From the NCBI GenBank assembly GCA_035493835.1, contig DATJHO010000119.1, positions 3,962-67,961 of the forward strand: a stretch of 64,000 nucleotides of DNA, read 5' to 3'. Shown in pieces: positions 43,550 to 52,040 of the stretch. The position numbers and the translations under genes are program-made. The notes below the pieces were generated by a model. The model was not told the DNA's origin. It did no database searches and saw only the letters and a program-made list of their open reading frames with translations. Positions within the stretch are counted from its first letter, which is position 1, and each line of letters begins with the position of its first letter. This DNA comes from DASZTU01 sp035493835 (lineage in GTDB: Bacteria > Pseudomonadota > Alphaproteobacteria > Rhizobiales > Devosiaceae).

Positions 43550-44676
43550 CAGAGCACCTGGATTTCGGCTTGCAGGGCGCCGGTGGCCTTGATCGCCTGC
43601 AGGATGGAGATGAGGTCGCGCGGGCTGATGCCTAGCGAGTTGAGGCCATCGACGAGCTGCTGCAGGGTCACCGAGTCCTGGATCATCGCCAGATCGCTGT
43701 TCTTCTGCGTCACGTTGATGTTGGTGGTGGGCGTAACCGTCGTGGTGCCCTGGCTCAGCGGGGCCGGCTGGCTGACATTGGCGCCGTTGCTGACGGTGAC
43801 CGTAAGATTGCTCTGCGCCACGGCGACGGTCGAAACCCGCACGTCCTTGCCCATGACGATGATGCCCGAGCTTTGGTCGATGACGATTTTCGCGGGCATG
43901 TCGGTGTCGACGACAAGGGGTTCGACATCGGTCAGCAGGTCAACGATATTGCCATCGAAACGCGGGGGCAGCGTCAACCGCACGGTCGCCGGATCTTCCG
44001 GCACCGCGGCAGGCGCACCAATGAAGTCGTTGATCGAAAGCGCGATGCGACGCGCCGTGGTCAGGTCGGGATTGCGCAGCGCCAGCCGCAAGGTGCGCTG
44101 CGAGGCGAGCTTGAAATTGATTTCGCGCTCGATGAGGCCGCCCGAGGCGATGCGGCCGGTGGTCGGCACGCCAGTGGTGACGCTTGCCGCCGCGCCTTGC
44201 GCCCTGAAGCCGTCAACCGAGATCGGGCCCTGGGCGATGGAGTAGACCTCGCCATCGGCGCCGAGCAGCGGGGTCACGAGCAACGTGCCGCCCTGAAGGC
44301 TTGTCGCATCGCCGAGCGAAGCCACGCTCACATCGATGCGGGTGCCCTGGGTCGAGAAGGGCGGCAGGTTCGCGGTGACCATGACCGCCGCGACATTGCC
44401 GGTCCGCATCGTCTCGCCGATGGTGTTCACGCCCATCCGTTCGAGCATCGCCTGCAGGCTCTGCTTGGTGAAGGGTGCATTGTTGAGCGTGTCGCCGGTG
44501 CCGTTGAGGCCAACAACCAGGCCGTAGCCGACCAACTGGTTGTCGCGAATACCCTCTACACTGACGATGTCTTTTATGCGCGCGGTAGCGGCGGTGGTTG
44601 TGCTCACCGGCGCGAAAATTGTCGCTAGGCACGCCAGGCCGGCAAGCAGTGCGCGCAGCTTTGAAGAAAGCATCAT
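43549..44676 (-). CDS. flgI: Flagellar P-ring protein FlgI
   Basis: Forms the periplasmic ring around the rod. A 375-residue precursor with a signal peptide (LRALLAGLACLATIFAP...TTAA) and the conserved start of the mature protein ARIKDIVSVEGIRDNQLVGYGLVVGLNGTGD. The C-terminus holds the family segment LQQLVDGLNSLGISPRDLISILQAIKATGALQAE. GGGGAT lies before two adjacent ATGs; the second (44673) has better spacing. It heads flgI-flgJ-flgN-like, behind a sigma-54 site, and is divergent from fliX as in Caulobacter. Confidence 0.96.
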   Translation of the reverse strand: MMLSSKLRALLAGLACLATIFAPVSTTTAATARIKDIVSVEGIRDNQLVGYGLVVGLNGTGDTLNNAPFTKQSLQAMLERMGVNTIGETMRTGNVAAVMVTANLPPFSTQGTRIDVSVASLGDATSLQGGTLLVTPLLGADGEVYSIAQGPISVDGFRAQGAAASVTTGVPTTGRIASGGLIEREINFKLASQRTLRLALRNPDLTTARRIALSINDFIGAPAAVPEDPATVRLTLPPRFDGNIVDLLTDVEPLVVDTDMPAKIVIDQSSGIIVMGKDVRVSTVAVAQSNLTVTVSNGANVSQPAPLSQGTTTVTPTTNINVTQKNSDLAMIQDSVTLQQLVDGLNSLGISPRDLISILQAIKATGALQAEIQVL

Positions 44677-44730
44677 TTATCCCCGTCCTGTCGGCAAACC
44701 CATCCCCATGGGTCGCCGTCGCAGGAACAG

Positions 44731-44749
44731 TTGCGAAAAGCGTGCCAAG
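44731..44749 (-). promoter_or_regulatory. Sigma-54 promoter for flgI
   Basis: On the minus strand CTTGGCACGCTTTTCGCAA: a perfect TGGCACG -24 element, GG-N10-GC spacing and a TCGCA -12 element. The start site would be about 45 bases before flgI, the same distance as at flgE. Confidence 0.7.
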
Positions 44750-44877
44750 AATGGGTGCGGGGTCCAGGTGGTCGGCATATGCCTTTGATTTAATGCGAAA
44801 AATCTGCCAGAAAGACCGGGCGCCGGACCCTGGTTCGCGGGGGCGGTGGTGCCTGCTGGGCAAATCCTGCCGGGCAG

Positions 44878-44893
44878 TTAACCGCACATTAAC
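44878..44893. promoter_or_regulatory. CtrA box upstream of fliX
   Basis: TTAACCGCACATTAAC fits the full CtrA consensus TTAA-N7-TTAAC. It is 49 bases before the fliX start and lies between the divergent fliX and flgI genes. In Caulobacter fliX is a CtrA-dependent class II gene. Confidence 0.75.
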
Positions 44894-44941
44894 CATCCGC
44901 GGCGGATTTTGCCGGGGTCAACTGGGGGCAGGCGAGTCCAA

Positions 44942-45361
44942 GTGCGGATAGAAGGTAGTTATCGAAGCCAGTTCGCCGGAACTCGCGGCGTGTCGCCCCG
45001 TGCGGACAACGCCCAAACATTTGCGCTCGATCCTGAACCCACCGCGTCTACCGTGGCATCGGCCGGGCCTTTGGCGGCCACGGCCGGCATCGACGCCCTG
45101 CTGGCGCTGCAGGCGGCGGACGATCCCGTCCGGACCCGGCGCAAGGCCATGCGGCGCGGCAAAGCCATGCTCGATACCCTCGATGAAATCCGCGCAGATC
45201 TCCTGGCGGGGCGCCTGGGCGAGGGGCGGCTTAACCAGCTGCTGGCGCTGATCGGGCAGGCACGCGAGCGGACTCTTCCGGATCTCGATGCCGCCATTGA
45301 CGATATTGAGTTGCGTGTGCGGGTAGAACTGGCCAAGCTCGGACGGTTCGGCGACCGTTAG
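44942..45361 (+). CDS. fliX: Flagellar assembly regulator FliX
   Basis: A 139-residue protein whose C-terminal two thirds (GIDALLALQAADDPVRTRRKAMRRGKAMLDTLDEIRADLLAG...RVELAKLGRFGD) match the FliX family. In Caulobacter FliX binds FlbD and couples assembly of the early flagellum to sigma-54-dependent transcription of hook and ring genes. The GTG at 44942 gives the family start MRIEGSYRS; AGGCGAG lies upstream. The CtrA box upstream and sigma-54 sites at flgE and flgI fit this hierarchy. Confidence 0.93.
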   Translation: MRIEGSYRSQFAGTRGVSPRADNAQTFALDPEPTASTVASAGPLAATAGIDALLALQAADDPVRTRRKAMRRGKAMLDTLDEIRADLLAGRLGEGRLNQLLALIGQARERTLPDLDAAIDDIELRVRVELAKLGRFGDR

Positions 45362-45483
45362 GCGCTGGGCCGGCTCACACCGATCACTGCGCGTATCATA
45401 CTTTCTTTACCGTCTTGCTCGTGACATGGGGCATCTCTATAAGGGCCGCAGTCGTGAGAGAGCCTTCGGGAGTTGAGTCCTCT

Positions 45484-45903
45484 ATGCAAGCTCCAGTCGC
45501 CACAATGGATTACCGGCCGACCGAAGACGAACCCTTTATGAACCCGCGCCAGCGGGAGTATTTTCGGGCCAAGCTCGAAAACTGGAAGGACGAGATCTTG
45601 CGGGAGAGCCGCGAGACGCTCGACAACCTCCAGGAGGAGAGTCAGAACCATCCCGACATGGCCGACCGCGCCTCGTCCGAGAGCGACAGGGCCCTTGAGC
45701 TACGCACGCGTGACCGCCAGCGCAAGCTCATCTCCAAGATCGATGCCGCCCTGAAGCGGATCGAGGAGGGGACCTATGGCTATTGCGAGGAAACGGGGGA
45801 CCCAATCGGGGTGGCGCGTCTCGATGCCCGCCCGATTGCGACGCTGAGCCTCGAAGCCCAGGAAATGCACGAGCGCCGCGAGAAGGTCTACCGCGACGAG
45901 TGA
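45484..45903 (+). CDS. dksA: RNA polymerase-binding transcription factor DksA
   Basis: Modulates transcription with ppGpp by inserting a coiled coil into RNA polymerase. The 139-residue protein has the coiled-coil segment FRAKLENWKDEILRESRETLDNL, a DMADRASSESDRALELRTRDR tip region containing the D-x-x-D/A pattern, and the globular part YGYCEETGDPIGVARLDARP. Only one cysteine remains of the usual four zinc ligands, as in other alphaproteobacterial DksA proteins. The start at 45484 lacks a clear ribosome binding site; ATG 45505 is possible. Confidence 0.92.
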   Translation: MQAPVATMDYRPTEDEPFMNPRQREYFRAKLENWKDEILRESRETLDNLQEESQNHPDMADRASSESDRALELRTRDRQRKLISKIDAALKRIEEGTYGYCEETGDPIGVARLDARPIATLSLEAQEMHERREKVYRDE

Positions 45904-45913
45904 GTTGCCTTTG

Positions 45914-45937
45914 TCCTGCGGATGATCATCCGCAGGA
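45914..45937. other. Perfect 24-base palindrome behind dksA
   Basis: A self-complementary sequence centred on GATGATCATC, with arms TCCTGCGGAT and ATCCGCAGGA, 10 bases past the dksA stop. No T-run follows, and a second hairpin (CTGCCCG / CGGGCAG, 46006-46035) separates it from galU. It may end transcription of dksA or act as a binding site. Confidence 0.5.
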
Positions 45938-46043
45938 GGGATTCTGGGCACCTTACGGCCTGCGGGTCCGGGCTTTCCATCAATTGAAGCTTGCCTGAGG
46001 TCTGCCCGCCGCCCCAATCTTGGGCGCGACGGGCAGGCATTTC

Positions 46044-46964
46044 TTATTCCAGCACAAGTTCCCGCTCCGGAAGGACGGCCTTCCAGTGCCGTTCCAGCTC
46101 CAGTTCCGTCAGGGCTTGGCGGAAGTCCTTGGCGATGTCCTCACGCTCCAGCGCGAAGGCGACGTTGGCGGAGAGGAAGCCGATCTTCGAGCCGCAGTCG
46201 AACACCTTGCCCTTGTACTTGACGCCGGTGAACGGCTGCGAACGCATCAGGGTTTGCATGGCATCGGTGACCTGGATCTCGCCGCCGGCGCCCTTGGTCT
46301 GCTCGGCAAGCAGGGCGAAGATTTCGGGCTGCAGGATGTAGCGGCCGGAAATGAAGAGGTTGGAGGGCGCATCCGCCGGCTTGGGCTTTTCCACCATGCC
46401 GGTGATTTCGAAGCCGCTGTCGGGTCCTTCACCGCGCGCCACGATGCCGTAGGAGGAGACATCGGCCGGATCGACCTCTTCGACACCGATGATGTTGCCG
46501 CCGGTGACTTCATAGGCTTCCATCATCTGCTTCAGCACGCCCGGCTTGGCCATGAACACCATGTCTGGGAGCAGCAGGGCGAAGGGCTGGTTGCCGACCA
46601 GTTCGCGGGCACACCAGACGGCGTGGCCGAGCCCGAGCGGCTCCTGCTGGCGGGTGAAGCTCGCCTGGCCGGCCGAGGGCAAATCCCGTTGCAACGCCGA
46701 AAGAACCCGATCCTTGCCACGGCTCTCGAGCGTGTGCTCAAGCTCGAATTGGCGATCGAAATGGTCTTCGATGACGCCCTTGTTGCGCCCGGTGACGAAG
46801 ACGAAGTGTTCGATACCCGCCTCGCGCGCTTCGTCGACGGCATACTGGATGACCGGCCGGTCGACCACCGTCAGCATTTCCTTGGGCATGGCCTTGGTCG
46901 CCGGCAGGAAACGGGTTCCCAACCCTGCCACCGGAAATACTGCTGTCCGCACTCGATTTGTCAT
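46044..46964 (-). CDS. galU: UTP-glucose-1-phosphate uridylyltransferase
   Basis: Makes UDP-glucose for polysaccharides and periplasmic glucans. The 306 residues hold the nucleotide-binding signature [20 protein letters not shown] near the N-terminus, [40 protein letters not shown] and [15 protein letters not shown]. The length is standard. It is separated by 139 bases from the export lipoprotein gene upstream on the same strand, and is probably part of the same polysaccharide function. Confidence 0.95.
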   Translation of the reverse strand: MTNRVRTAVFPVAGLGTRFLPATKAMPKEMLTVVDRPVIQYAVDEAREAGIEHFVFVTGRNKGVIEDHFDRQFELEHTLESRGKDRVLSALQRDLPSAGQASFTRQQEPLGLGHAVWCARELVGNQPFALLLPDMVFMAKPGVLKQMMEAYEVTGGNIIGVEEVDPADVSSYGIVARGEGPDSGFEITGMVEKPKPADAPSNLFISGRYILQPEIFALLAEQTKGAGGEIQVTDAMQTLMRSQPFTGVKYKGKVFDCGSKIGFLSANVAFALEREDIAKDFRQALTELELERHWKAVLPERELVLE

Positions 46965-47103
46965 CGTCTAGTCTCCAAAGCTGCTTGATTTGGTACGCCC
47001 GTGCGGGCGCTTACGTCAGACCTTCGGGCCCGACCGGGGCGGACGACAACCCAGCAAATAGGGCAGGGTGCCGCCTCGATCGAGCGATGTGCCTGGCGAT
47101 GGG

Positions 47104-48300
47104 CTAGTCTCCTCTCGCCAGGAAATTGGCTGCGCGCAGCGTGTTCACACTCTCATCAGCGGCGTTTGCACCGATGCCGAGCAGGCTCAGGAACTTGTCA
47201 AGTTCGACGCTCGGGGCATTGGAGATGTAGATCACGTCACCGTTTCGCATCGGGAACTGGCGGGCATAGAAGAAGCTCGCCGGATCGGTGAAATTGGCGC
47301 GATAGATGGTCGGAATCTTCTGCTGGGTCGCCGGGAAGCGGCTGAGGTCGACACCCTGGCGCTGCAGCACCGAGCGGCTTTCCTCGCGATAGAGGAAGAC
47401 CTGACGCGGGTTGGCACGGCTGTCGAGCAGTCCGCCAGCCTTGCCGACGGCTTGGTCGAGCGTGATGCTCTCGTCGCCGAAATCAAACTCGCCAGTGATG
47501 CCCGTCGAGCCGAAGGCCGTGAAGGTGCGCTTCTGATCGTCGACGAAAATCGTATCGCCCGGCCGGAGATAGATGTTTTCGCGGCTGTTCCTGACCAGGT
47601 TGTTGAAATAGATCGTCGCTTTGCGGCCGTTACGGGTGACCGAGACGAATTCCTCGTAAGGGGGCGATTTGACGCCGCCCACGCGGGCGATGGCATCAAG
47701 GACCCGGTCGCCCGTGTCGTTGATGACGAGCTTTTGCGGTTCTGCGACGTCGCCGAGCACGGTGACTTCGGACGCAGACTTGCGAGTTACCGAGGCGATG
47801 ACCTGCGGCTCGATGGCGCGCTTGGACAGGCGGTCGGCAATGGTCTTCTCGAGCGTGGGGACGGTCATGCCCGCCGCATGGATGTCGCCATCCGCGTAGG
47901 GGATGGTGATCAGGCCGGAGCTCGACACGGTCTGCGCCGGCATGTTCACGCAATGACAGTCGGTGGTGTTGCCGGTGGGGATGAACAGGCCGCCATCCGA
48001 GGACTCGAATACCGTCACGTTCACAGAGTCGCCGACCCCGATGGTCACCGTTTGTGGCGAGCCGACACGCATGTCGAGGCTCGAATAGAGCGAGCCGACA
48101 TCGTAGTCGGGAATCTGCTTGATGACCGCGGGGCTGAGATCGACGAGCGCGTATTGGAGAGTAGTGCCTCTCGCATCGGGCATCGTCAGGCTCGCACTCG
48201 CCGAAGAGACGATGCGGTCGTCGCCCGGACCGGACGACGAGAACGTCGTGCATGCCGCAAGCATGCTCGCAAGCACAAGGCCTATCAGAACTCTAAACAA
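47104..48300 (-). CDS. Polysaccharide export lipoprotein (Wza/OPX family)
   Basis: A 398-residue outer-membrane polysaccharide export protein. The N-terminus has a lipoprotein signal with lipobox LAAC (C17). The export domain starts near YDVGSLY and VTIGVGDSVNVTVFE, and two or more SLBB repeats follow (VTVLGDVAEPQKLVIND, RPGDTIFVDDQ, NGDVIYISNAPSVE). The start is a TTG at 48300 with AGGGT upstream; no ATG gives the complete signal. It lies between galU and a TPR-like gene and would form the export channel for the sugar chain primed by the transferase at 49604. Confidence 0.9.
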   Translation of the reverse strand: MFRVLIGLVLASMLAACTTFSSSGPGDDRIVSSASASLTMPDARGTTLQYALVDLSPAVIKQIPDYDVGSLYSSLDMRVGSPQTVTIGVGDSVNVTVFESSDGGLFIPTGNTTDCHCVNMPAQTVSSSGLITIPYADGDIHAAGMTVPTLEKTIADRLSKRAIEPQVIASVTRKSASEVTVLGDVAEPQKLVINDTGDRVLDAIARVGGVKSPPYEEFVSVTRNGRKATIYFNNLVRNSRENIYLRPGDTIFVDDQKRTFTAFGSTGITGEFDFGDESITLDQAVGKAGGLLDSRANPRQVFLYREESRSVLQRQGVDLSRFPATQQKIPTIYRANFTDPASFFYARQFPMRNGDVIYISNAPSVELDKFLSLLGIGANAADESVNTLRAANFLARGD

Positions 48301-48347
48301 TCACGACCCTCGCGTGTATCTAATCAAACAAAGCTTGCAGCCGCTCA

Positions 48348-49445
48348 TCACGGCTGGTTGCCGGCTGATCCCGTCCCTTGGGAAGCAGCCGAATTTTGGG
48401 CAGATGATGGATGCTCCAGCTGCGCAAGTCGAGCGCTCAGCGTGGAAATCCGGCCATCGAAGAAGAACTGGTATTGGTCTAGCCCGGCATACTGGTACAG
48501 CACCCAAGCATTGTTGAGAGTCTTCAGCGCCTCGCGCAGCAGCGCGGTCGAGCCTTTGGCGTCACCGAGAAATTCCAGCGCGTTGCCGAGCAAATTCTCT
48601 GCTTCCGCCCATTCGCGGGGTGTCTGGCCGTCATGCTGCGCGTTCTCGAGGCCGCTGCGAAAGGCGGCTATGGCTCGCTCGACGCTCGCGGCATCGTCGG
48701 CACGAGCGCCGGTGGCGAGCAGCAGGGTGCCGATCTGGACCTGGAGCCGCGCCCAGATCAGGGGCTGCCTGGCGCGATCGGTCTCGGCGAGCGCCGCTTC
48801 GGCCAGCGATTGTACATCCGCTCGGGAGATTTCGGCCGCGTCTCGGCCCTTGAGGGACAACAGGGCCGTCAGCAGATTGGCGCTGAGGATGCCAGCGTTC
48901 TGCCGATCGCCGGCGCCGCGATAATAGGCGAGCGCGTTGCGGTAATCGGCGATCGCCTGTTTCAGCAGGTTCTGGTCGTTGTCGATGATCGCCAGTTTCT
49001 TGGTGGCGAGGCCGAGCTGGCTCCTCGCCCAAGCCCTGGATGACTCACTGGCGCCCCCCGACGGCGCAAGAAAGGTCGTAAATCCCTCAATGGCATTCCC
49101 GAGCAATTTGGGTTGCTCGCTCGCCAGCCATTGCTGTTCCTGCTGCAATGCCCTGGCGGCGGAACCAGCTGGATCGGGGGCGGCTGGCGCGTTGGTGCGC
49201 AATGCGCCGGCATCGGCGCCGCGCGGCGACACCTCGGCCGCACCGAAAGGCATGGAGAGCGCCAGCAGCATCGCCGCGACGGCAGCTGCCAGCGCGACCG
49301 AGGGTAAGGCATGCGATGATGACGGGTGCGGATGGCGAGGCAACGCGGCCGTTATCAAGCGGCCAACGTTATTGCCGGCCGCAGCCATGGTTTCCGCCAG
49401 GTCTGTCCCGTGCCCGGGCGGAGGGAGCGTAGTAGTGGAAGGCAC
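48348..49445 (-). CDS. Single-membrane-helix protein with TPR-like helices
   Basis: A 365-residue unknown protein. One hydrophobic segment (about 49-68, ALPSVALAAAVAAMLLALSM) is followed by a Pro/Ala linker and a helical domain with TPR-like spacing (ARSQLGLATKKLAIIDNDQNLLKQAIADYRNALAYYRGAGD...; LLGNALEFLGDAKGSTALLREALKTLNNAW). The GTG at 49445 has GGAGG 9 bases upstream; the ATG at 49388 is the alternative. It lies between the export lipoprotein and sugar transferase genes, so an accessory role in polysaccharide production is likely by position only. Confidence 0.7.
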   Translation of the reverse strand: MPSTTTLPPPGHGTDLAETMAAAGNNVGRLITAALPRHPHPSSSHALPSVALAAAVAAMLLALSMPFGAAEVSPRGADAGALRTNAPAAPDPAGSAARALQQEQQWLASEQPKLLGNAIEGFTTFLAPSGGASESSRAWARSQLGLATKKLAIIDNDQNLLKQAIADYRNALAYYRGAGDRQNAGILSANLLTALLSLKGRDAAEISRADVQSLAEAALAETDRARQPLIWARLQVQIGTLLLATGARADDAASVERAIAAFRSGLENAQHDGQTPREWAEAENLLGNALEFLGDAKGSTALLREALKTLNNAWVLYQYAGLDQYQFFFDGRISTLSARLAQLEHPSSAQNSAASQGTGSAGNQP

Positions 49446-49603
49446 GTCTCAGTGCCTCCCCGGCCTGTCAAACACTTGGCCGGTAACGGGGCACGCATTT
49501 GCGATCGGCATTTGCGCCTCCAGAGTAACGCAGCAACATGAAGCCGCGGGACCCCTCGCGAGGCGATCCCGTCTTTGGTCAGGCGAAGCTTTTGCGTCGC
49601 TAC

Positions 49604-50533
49604 TTAAACACCCGTCCCCGTTATGAACTCACGCCATGCAGTCTTTGCGATGATGTGCATGTCGAGCCAGACAGAAAAGTTCTGAACATAGGCGATGTCG
49701 TGATCGACCCGCTGCCGGGCCATGATCGGATCGATAGTGGGGCCGCGAAAGCCGTTCGCCTGCGCCCAACCCGTCAAGCCAGGCCGCATTGTGTGGCGCA
49801 AATCGTAATAGGGCACCAATTGCTCGTAGGGCAGGCCACCGGCCAGCATGCCGGGTACGTGCGGCCGCGGCCCAACGAACGACATCTCCCCCTTGAGGAT
49901 GTTGATGATCTGCGGCACCTCGTCGATACTGGTGCGCCGCAGCAGCCTGCCGACCGCGGTGATCCGGGGGTCCTCGGCCGTGGTTTGTGCCACGCCGCTC
50001 TCGTCCTGGCGATCGATGTACATGGTGCGGAATTTGTAGACGCTGAACAACTCGTTGCGATGGCCGACGCGCTGCTGCTTGAAGAACACGGGTCCCTTGC
50101 TGCTGAGCTTCACCGCAACGGCGGCCAGAACGAACAAGGGCCCAAAGATCAGGATCGAGACGATCGCGAGCAGGATGTCCATGCCGCGCTTGAACCGCAG
50201 CCCGGCAAGGCGGGCCCCGGTCATCGGCGGCAAGGCGGGTAGGTCGTCGTGCCAGAGATAAGACAGGCCGCTGGAGCTGTCCGCCCGCAGCGTCGCGCTT
50301 TCTTCGGCCGCAGAGGGCGCATGGAGCGCCGATGGACGAGTCCCAGGTAAGTGCTCGGCGTAGCCTGCACCGCCTTCTGCTGCAGTAAGCCATGCGCTGT
50401 CCATCGCATCCGCCCCGCTTGGGTCGGGCCCTTCGGCAACCGACGATAAAGCCACCTTCGAAGCTGTGCCGCCAGGCACAACTCCACCGATGTTCCGATA
50501 CATCTGCAATTCCGCCCCCGTGATCCGCCGCAT
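49604..50533 (-). CDS. Initiating sugar transferase (undecaprenyl-phosphate sugar phosphotransferase)
   Basis: Transfers a sugar phosphate to undecaprenyl phosphate to start a polysaccharide unit. After a low-complexity N-terminus (to about 110) comes KRGMDILLAIVSILIFGPLFVLAAVAV, the membrane helix, then the catalytic domain: GPVFFKQQRVGH, FSVYKFRTM, RRTSIDEVPQIINILKGEMSFVGPRPHVPG and RPGLTGWAQ, all diagnostic. No upstream multi-helix domain is present, so it is the short type. ATG at 50533 lacks a good ribosome binding site; ATG 50503 with GGGGGCGGA upstream may be the real start. Confidence 0.92.
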   Translation of the reverse strand: MRRITGAELQMYRNIGGVVPGGTASKVALSSVAEGPDPSGADAMDSAWLTAAEGGAGYAEHLPGTRPSALHAPSAAEESATLRADSSSGLSYLWHDDLPALPPMTGARLAGLRFKRGMDILLAIVSILIFGPLFVLAAVAVKLSSKGPVFFKQQRVGHRNELFSVYKFRTMYIDRQDESGVAQTTAEDPRITAVGRLLRRTSIDEVPQIINILKGEMSFVGPRPHVPGMLAGGLPYEQLVPYYDLRHTMRPGLTGWAQANGFRGPTIDPIMARQRVDHDIAYVQNFSVWLDMHIIAKTAWREFITGTGV

Positions 50534-50566
50534 TGCGTAATTCAACCAAAGCAACAAACGGGCCAA

Positions 50567-51114
50567 CCCCGCGCCGTTTGTGCCGTCCCGTCGGGTGGAA
50601 TTCCAAGGTACCAGATGGTTTACCCTCGTCTACCGGATTTTTTTGTCACATCTGTCATGCAAGCGCTCGGATATGCTCCGGCAATTGACGGTTTAACCGC
50701 CGCTTCTCCCTTAATTCCTTTGACCTAACGGGAACGTTACCGCCGTGGCAGCCCCCGCCAATGTGCATGGCTGCTATTCGCCACGCGAGCAGCCAAGGGG
50801 GCTGGCAACCCCGCTTCTTGGCTTAAGTGTGGCGGGCCGTTGGGTTTTCGCCACCGCGGCGTCATGCCGCGGGCGCATTTTTCGCCCGGAAAAGACGGCC
50901 TGGTGAGTGCACGAAGGTCGGTGCGCTGCGCCTTGTACCGCTTGCGATTTGCGGAGAACCCGCGGAGGGGGCGCGATTCCGGGAGGGGATTTGGCATCCG
51001 TCTGAAGAGCATCGGGTTACAGGTCAGTATATCTGTCAGATGGCGATTGCGATACGGCAGATGCAAAATTACCATATAATGGAGCTATGTTCTGGACGCA
51101 TGGAGGAGAAGAAA
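50567..51114. other. Long intergenic region
   Basis: 548 bases between divergent genes. The part near 50640-50740 is AT-richer and probably holds the promoter of the sugar transferase unit. An imperfect inverted pair around CACCGCGGCG/CATGCCGCGGG lies at about 50849-50873. No RNA gene or supported protein is seen. Confidence 0.35.
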
Positions 51115-51492
51115 ATGTTCGACGAACGACTTGCTACCATCATGCTCCCGGCCAGCGATGTCGAGCGAGCCAGGCACTGGTATGAGGAAAAGCTCGGGCT
51201 TGTCCCGAACGAAACCGCCGCCGCCGGATTCGCCTATCAACTTGGCGGCGGTGCGAGGATGTTCCTCTACAGATCCGATTTCGCGGGCACCGCCAAGCAC
51301 ACGCTGATTTCGTTCGCCTGTCCCGACATCAAGGCGGACGTGGCCGAACTTCGCGAGCGCGGGGTTATTTTCATCGAATACGACTTGCCGCAGTTGAAGA
51401 CTCTTGACGGTGTTGCAGACTTTGGCGCGATCAAGAACGCTTGGACCAAAGATTCGGAGGGCAACATCCTCGGCTTCGTGCAGGGGATGTGA
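51115..51492 (+). CDS. VOC (glyoxalase/bleomycin resistance) family protein
   Basis: A 125-residue protein with two beta-alpha-beta-beta-beta modules typical of the vicinal oxygen chelate fold: MLPASDVERARHWYEEKLGLVP at the start and KNAWTKDSEGNILGFVQGM at the end. The closing Glu of the usual metal triad is replaced in LGFVQ, so catalytic metal binding may be incomplete. GGAGGAG lies 7 bases before the ATG at 51115, which fixes the start. The substrate is unknown. Confidence 0.85.
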   Translation: MFDERLATIMLPASDVERARHWYEEKLGLVPNETAAAGFAYQLGGGARMFLYRSDFAGTAKHTLISFACPDIKADVAELRERGVIFIEYDLPQLKTLDGVADFGAIKNAWTKDSEGNILGFVQGM

Positions 51493-51526
51493 GGGGGTCC
51501 CTCGGCTCCTTCATTCCCTATTGCAC

Positions 51527-51928
51527 TCACCTGGCGACGGCGGCGGGGTCCATCCACATCAATTCCCAGACATGACCGTCGGGGTCCTGAAAGCTCGTGC
51601 CGTACATGAATCCGTGGTCCTGCGGCGGCATCCAGGGCCGGGCGCCGGCGGCCATTGCCTTGGCCTGTAGCGCATCCACCTCTTCGCGGCTGGCGCAGGA
51701 AAGGGCGTTTGCGACCTCCGTCGCCTGATTCGCATCACTGATCGGCTGCTTGATGAAATCCCTGAAGCGGCTTTCGGCGAGTAGCATCACGACGATATTT
51801 TCGTCGATGACGATCGAGACCGCCTCATCGTTGGAGAACTGGGGGTTATGGGAAAAGCCGAGCTTGGCAAAGAACTGCTTGGATGCCGCAACGTCCCTGA
51901 CGGGAAGATTGACGAAGATCATGCGCAT
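51527..51928 (-). CDS. VOC family protein
   Basis: A 133-residue VOC-fold protein: MIFVNLPVRDVAASKQFFAKLGFSHNPQFSNDEAVSIVID at the start and FMYGTSFQDPDGHVWELMWMDP at the end. This pattern belongs to the subgroup annotated as lactoylglutathione lyase-like, with the metal-ligand Glu in WELMW. AGGAG lies 7 bases before the ATG at 51928. It converges with the preceding VOC gene. It is not a close copy of that gene. Confidence 0.87.
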   Translation of the reverse strand: MRMIFVNLPVRDVAASKQFFAKLGFSHNPQFSNDEAVSIVIDENIVVMLLAESRFRDFIKQPISDANQATEVANALSCASREEVDALQAKAMAAGARPWMPPQDHGFMYGTSFQDPDGHVWELMWMDPAAVAR

Positions 51929-52040
51929 TGCATTGCTCCTTGTTGAACGGCCGGTAGGGCGCGCTGAGTTGGATGAGCTAGCGCCTCGGCAGCGACACCA
52001 CGAATGAGGCCTGGCGCGGAAACAGCTCCCGTATTTAGGC

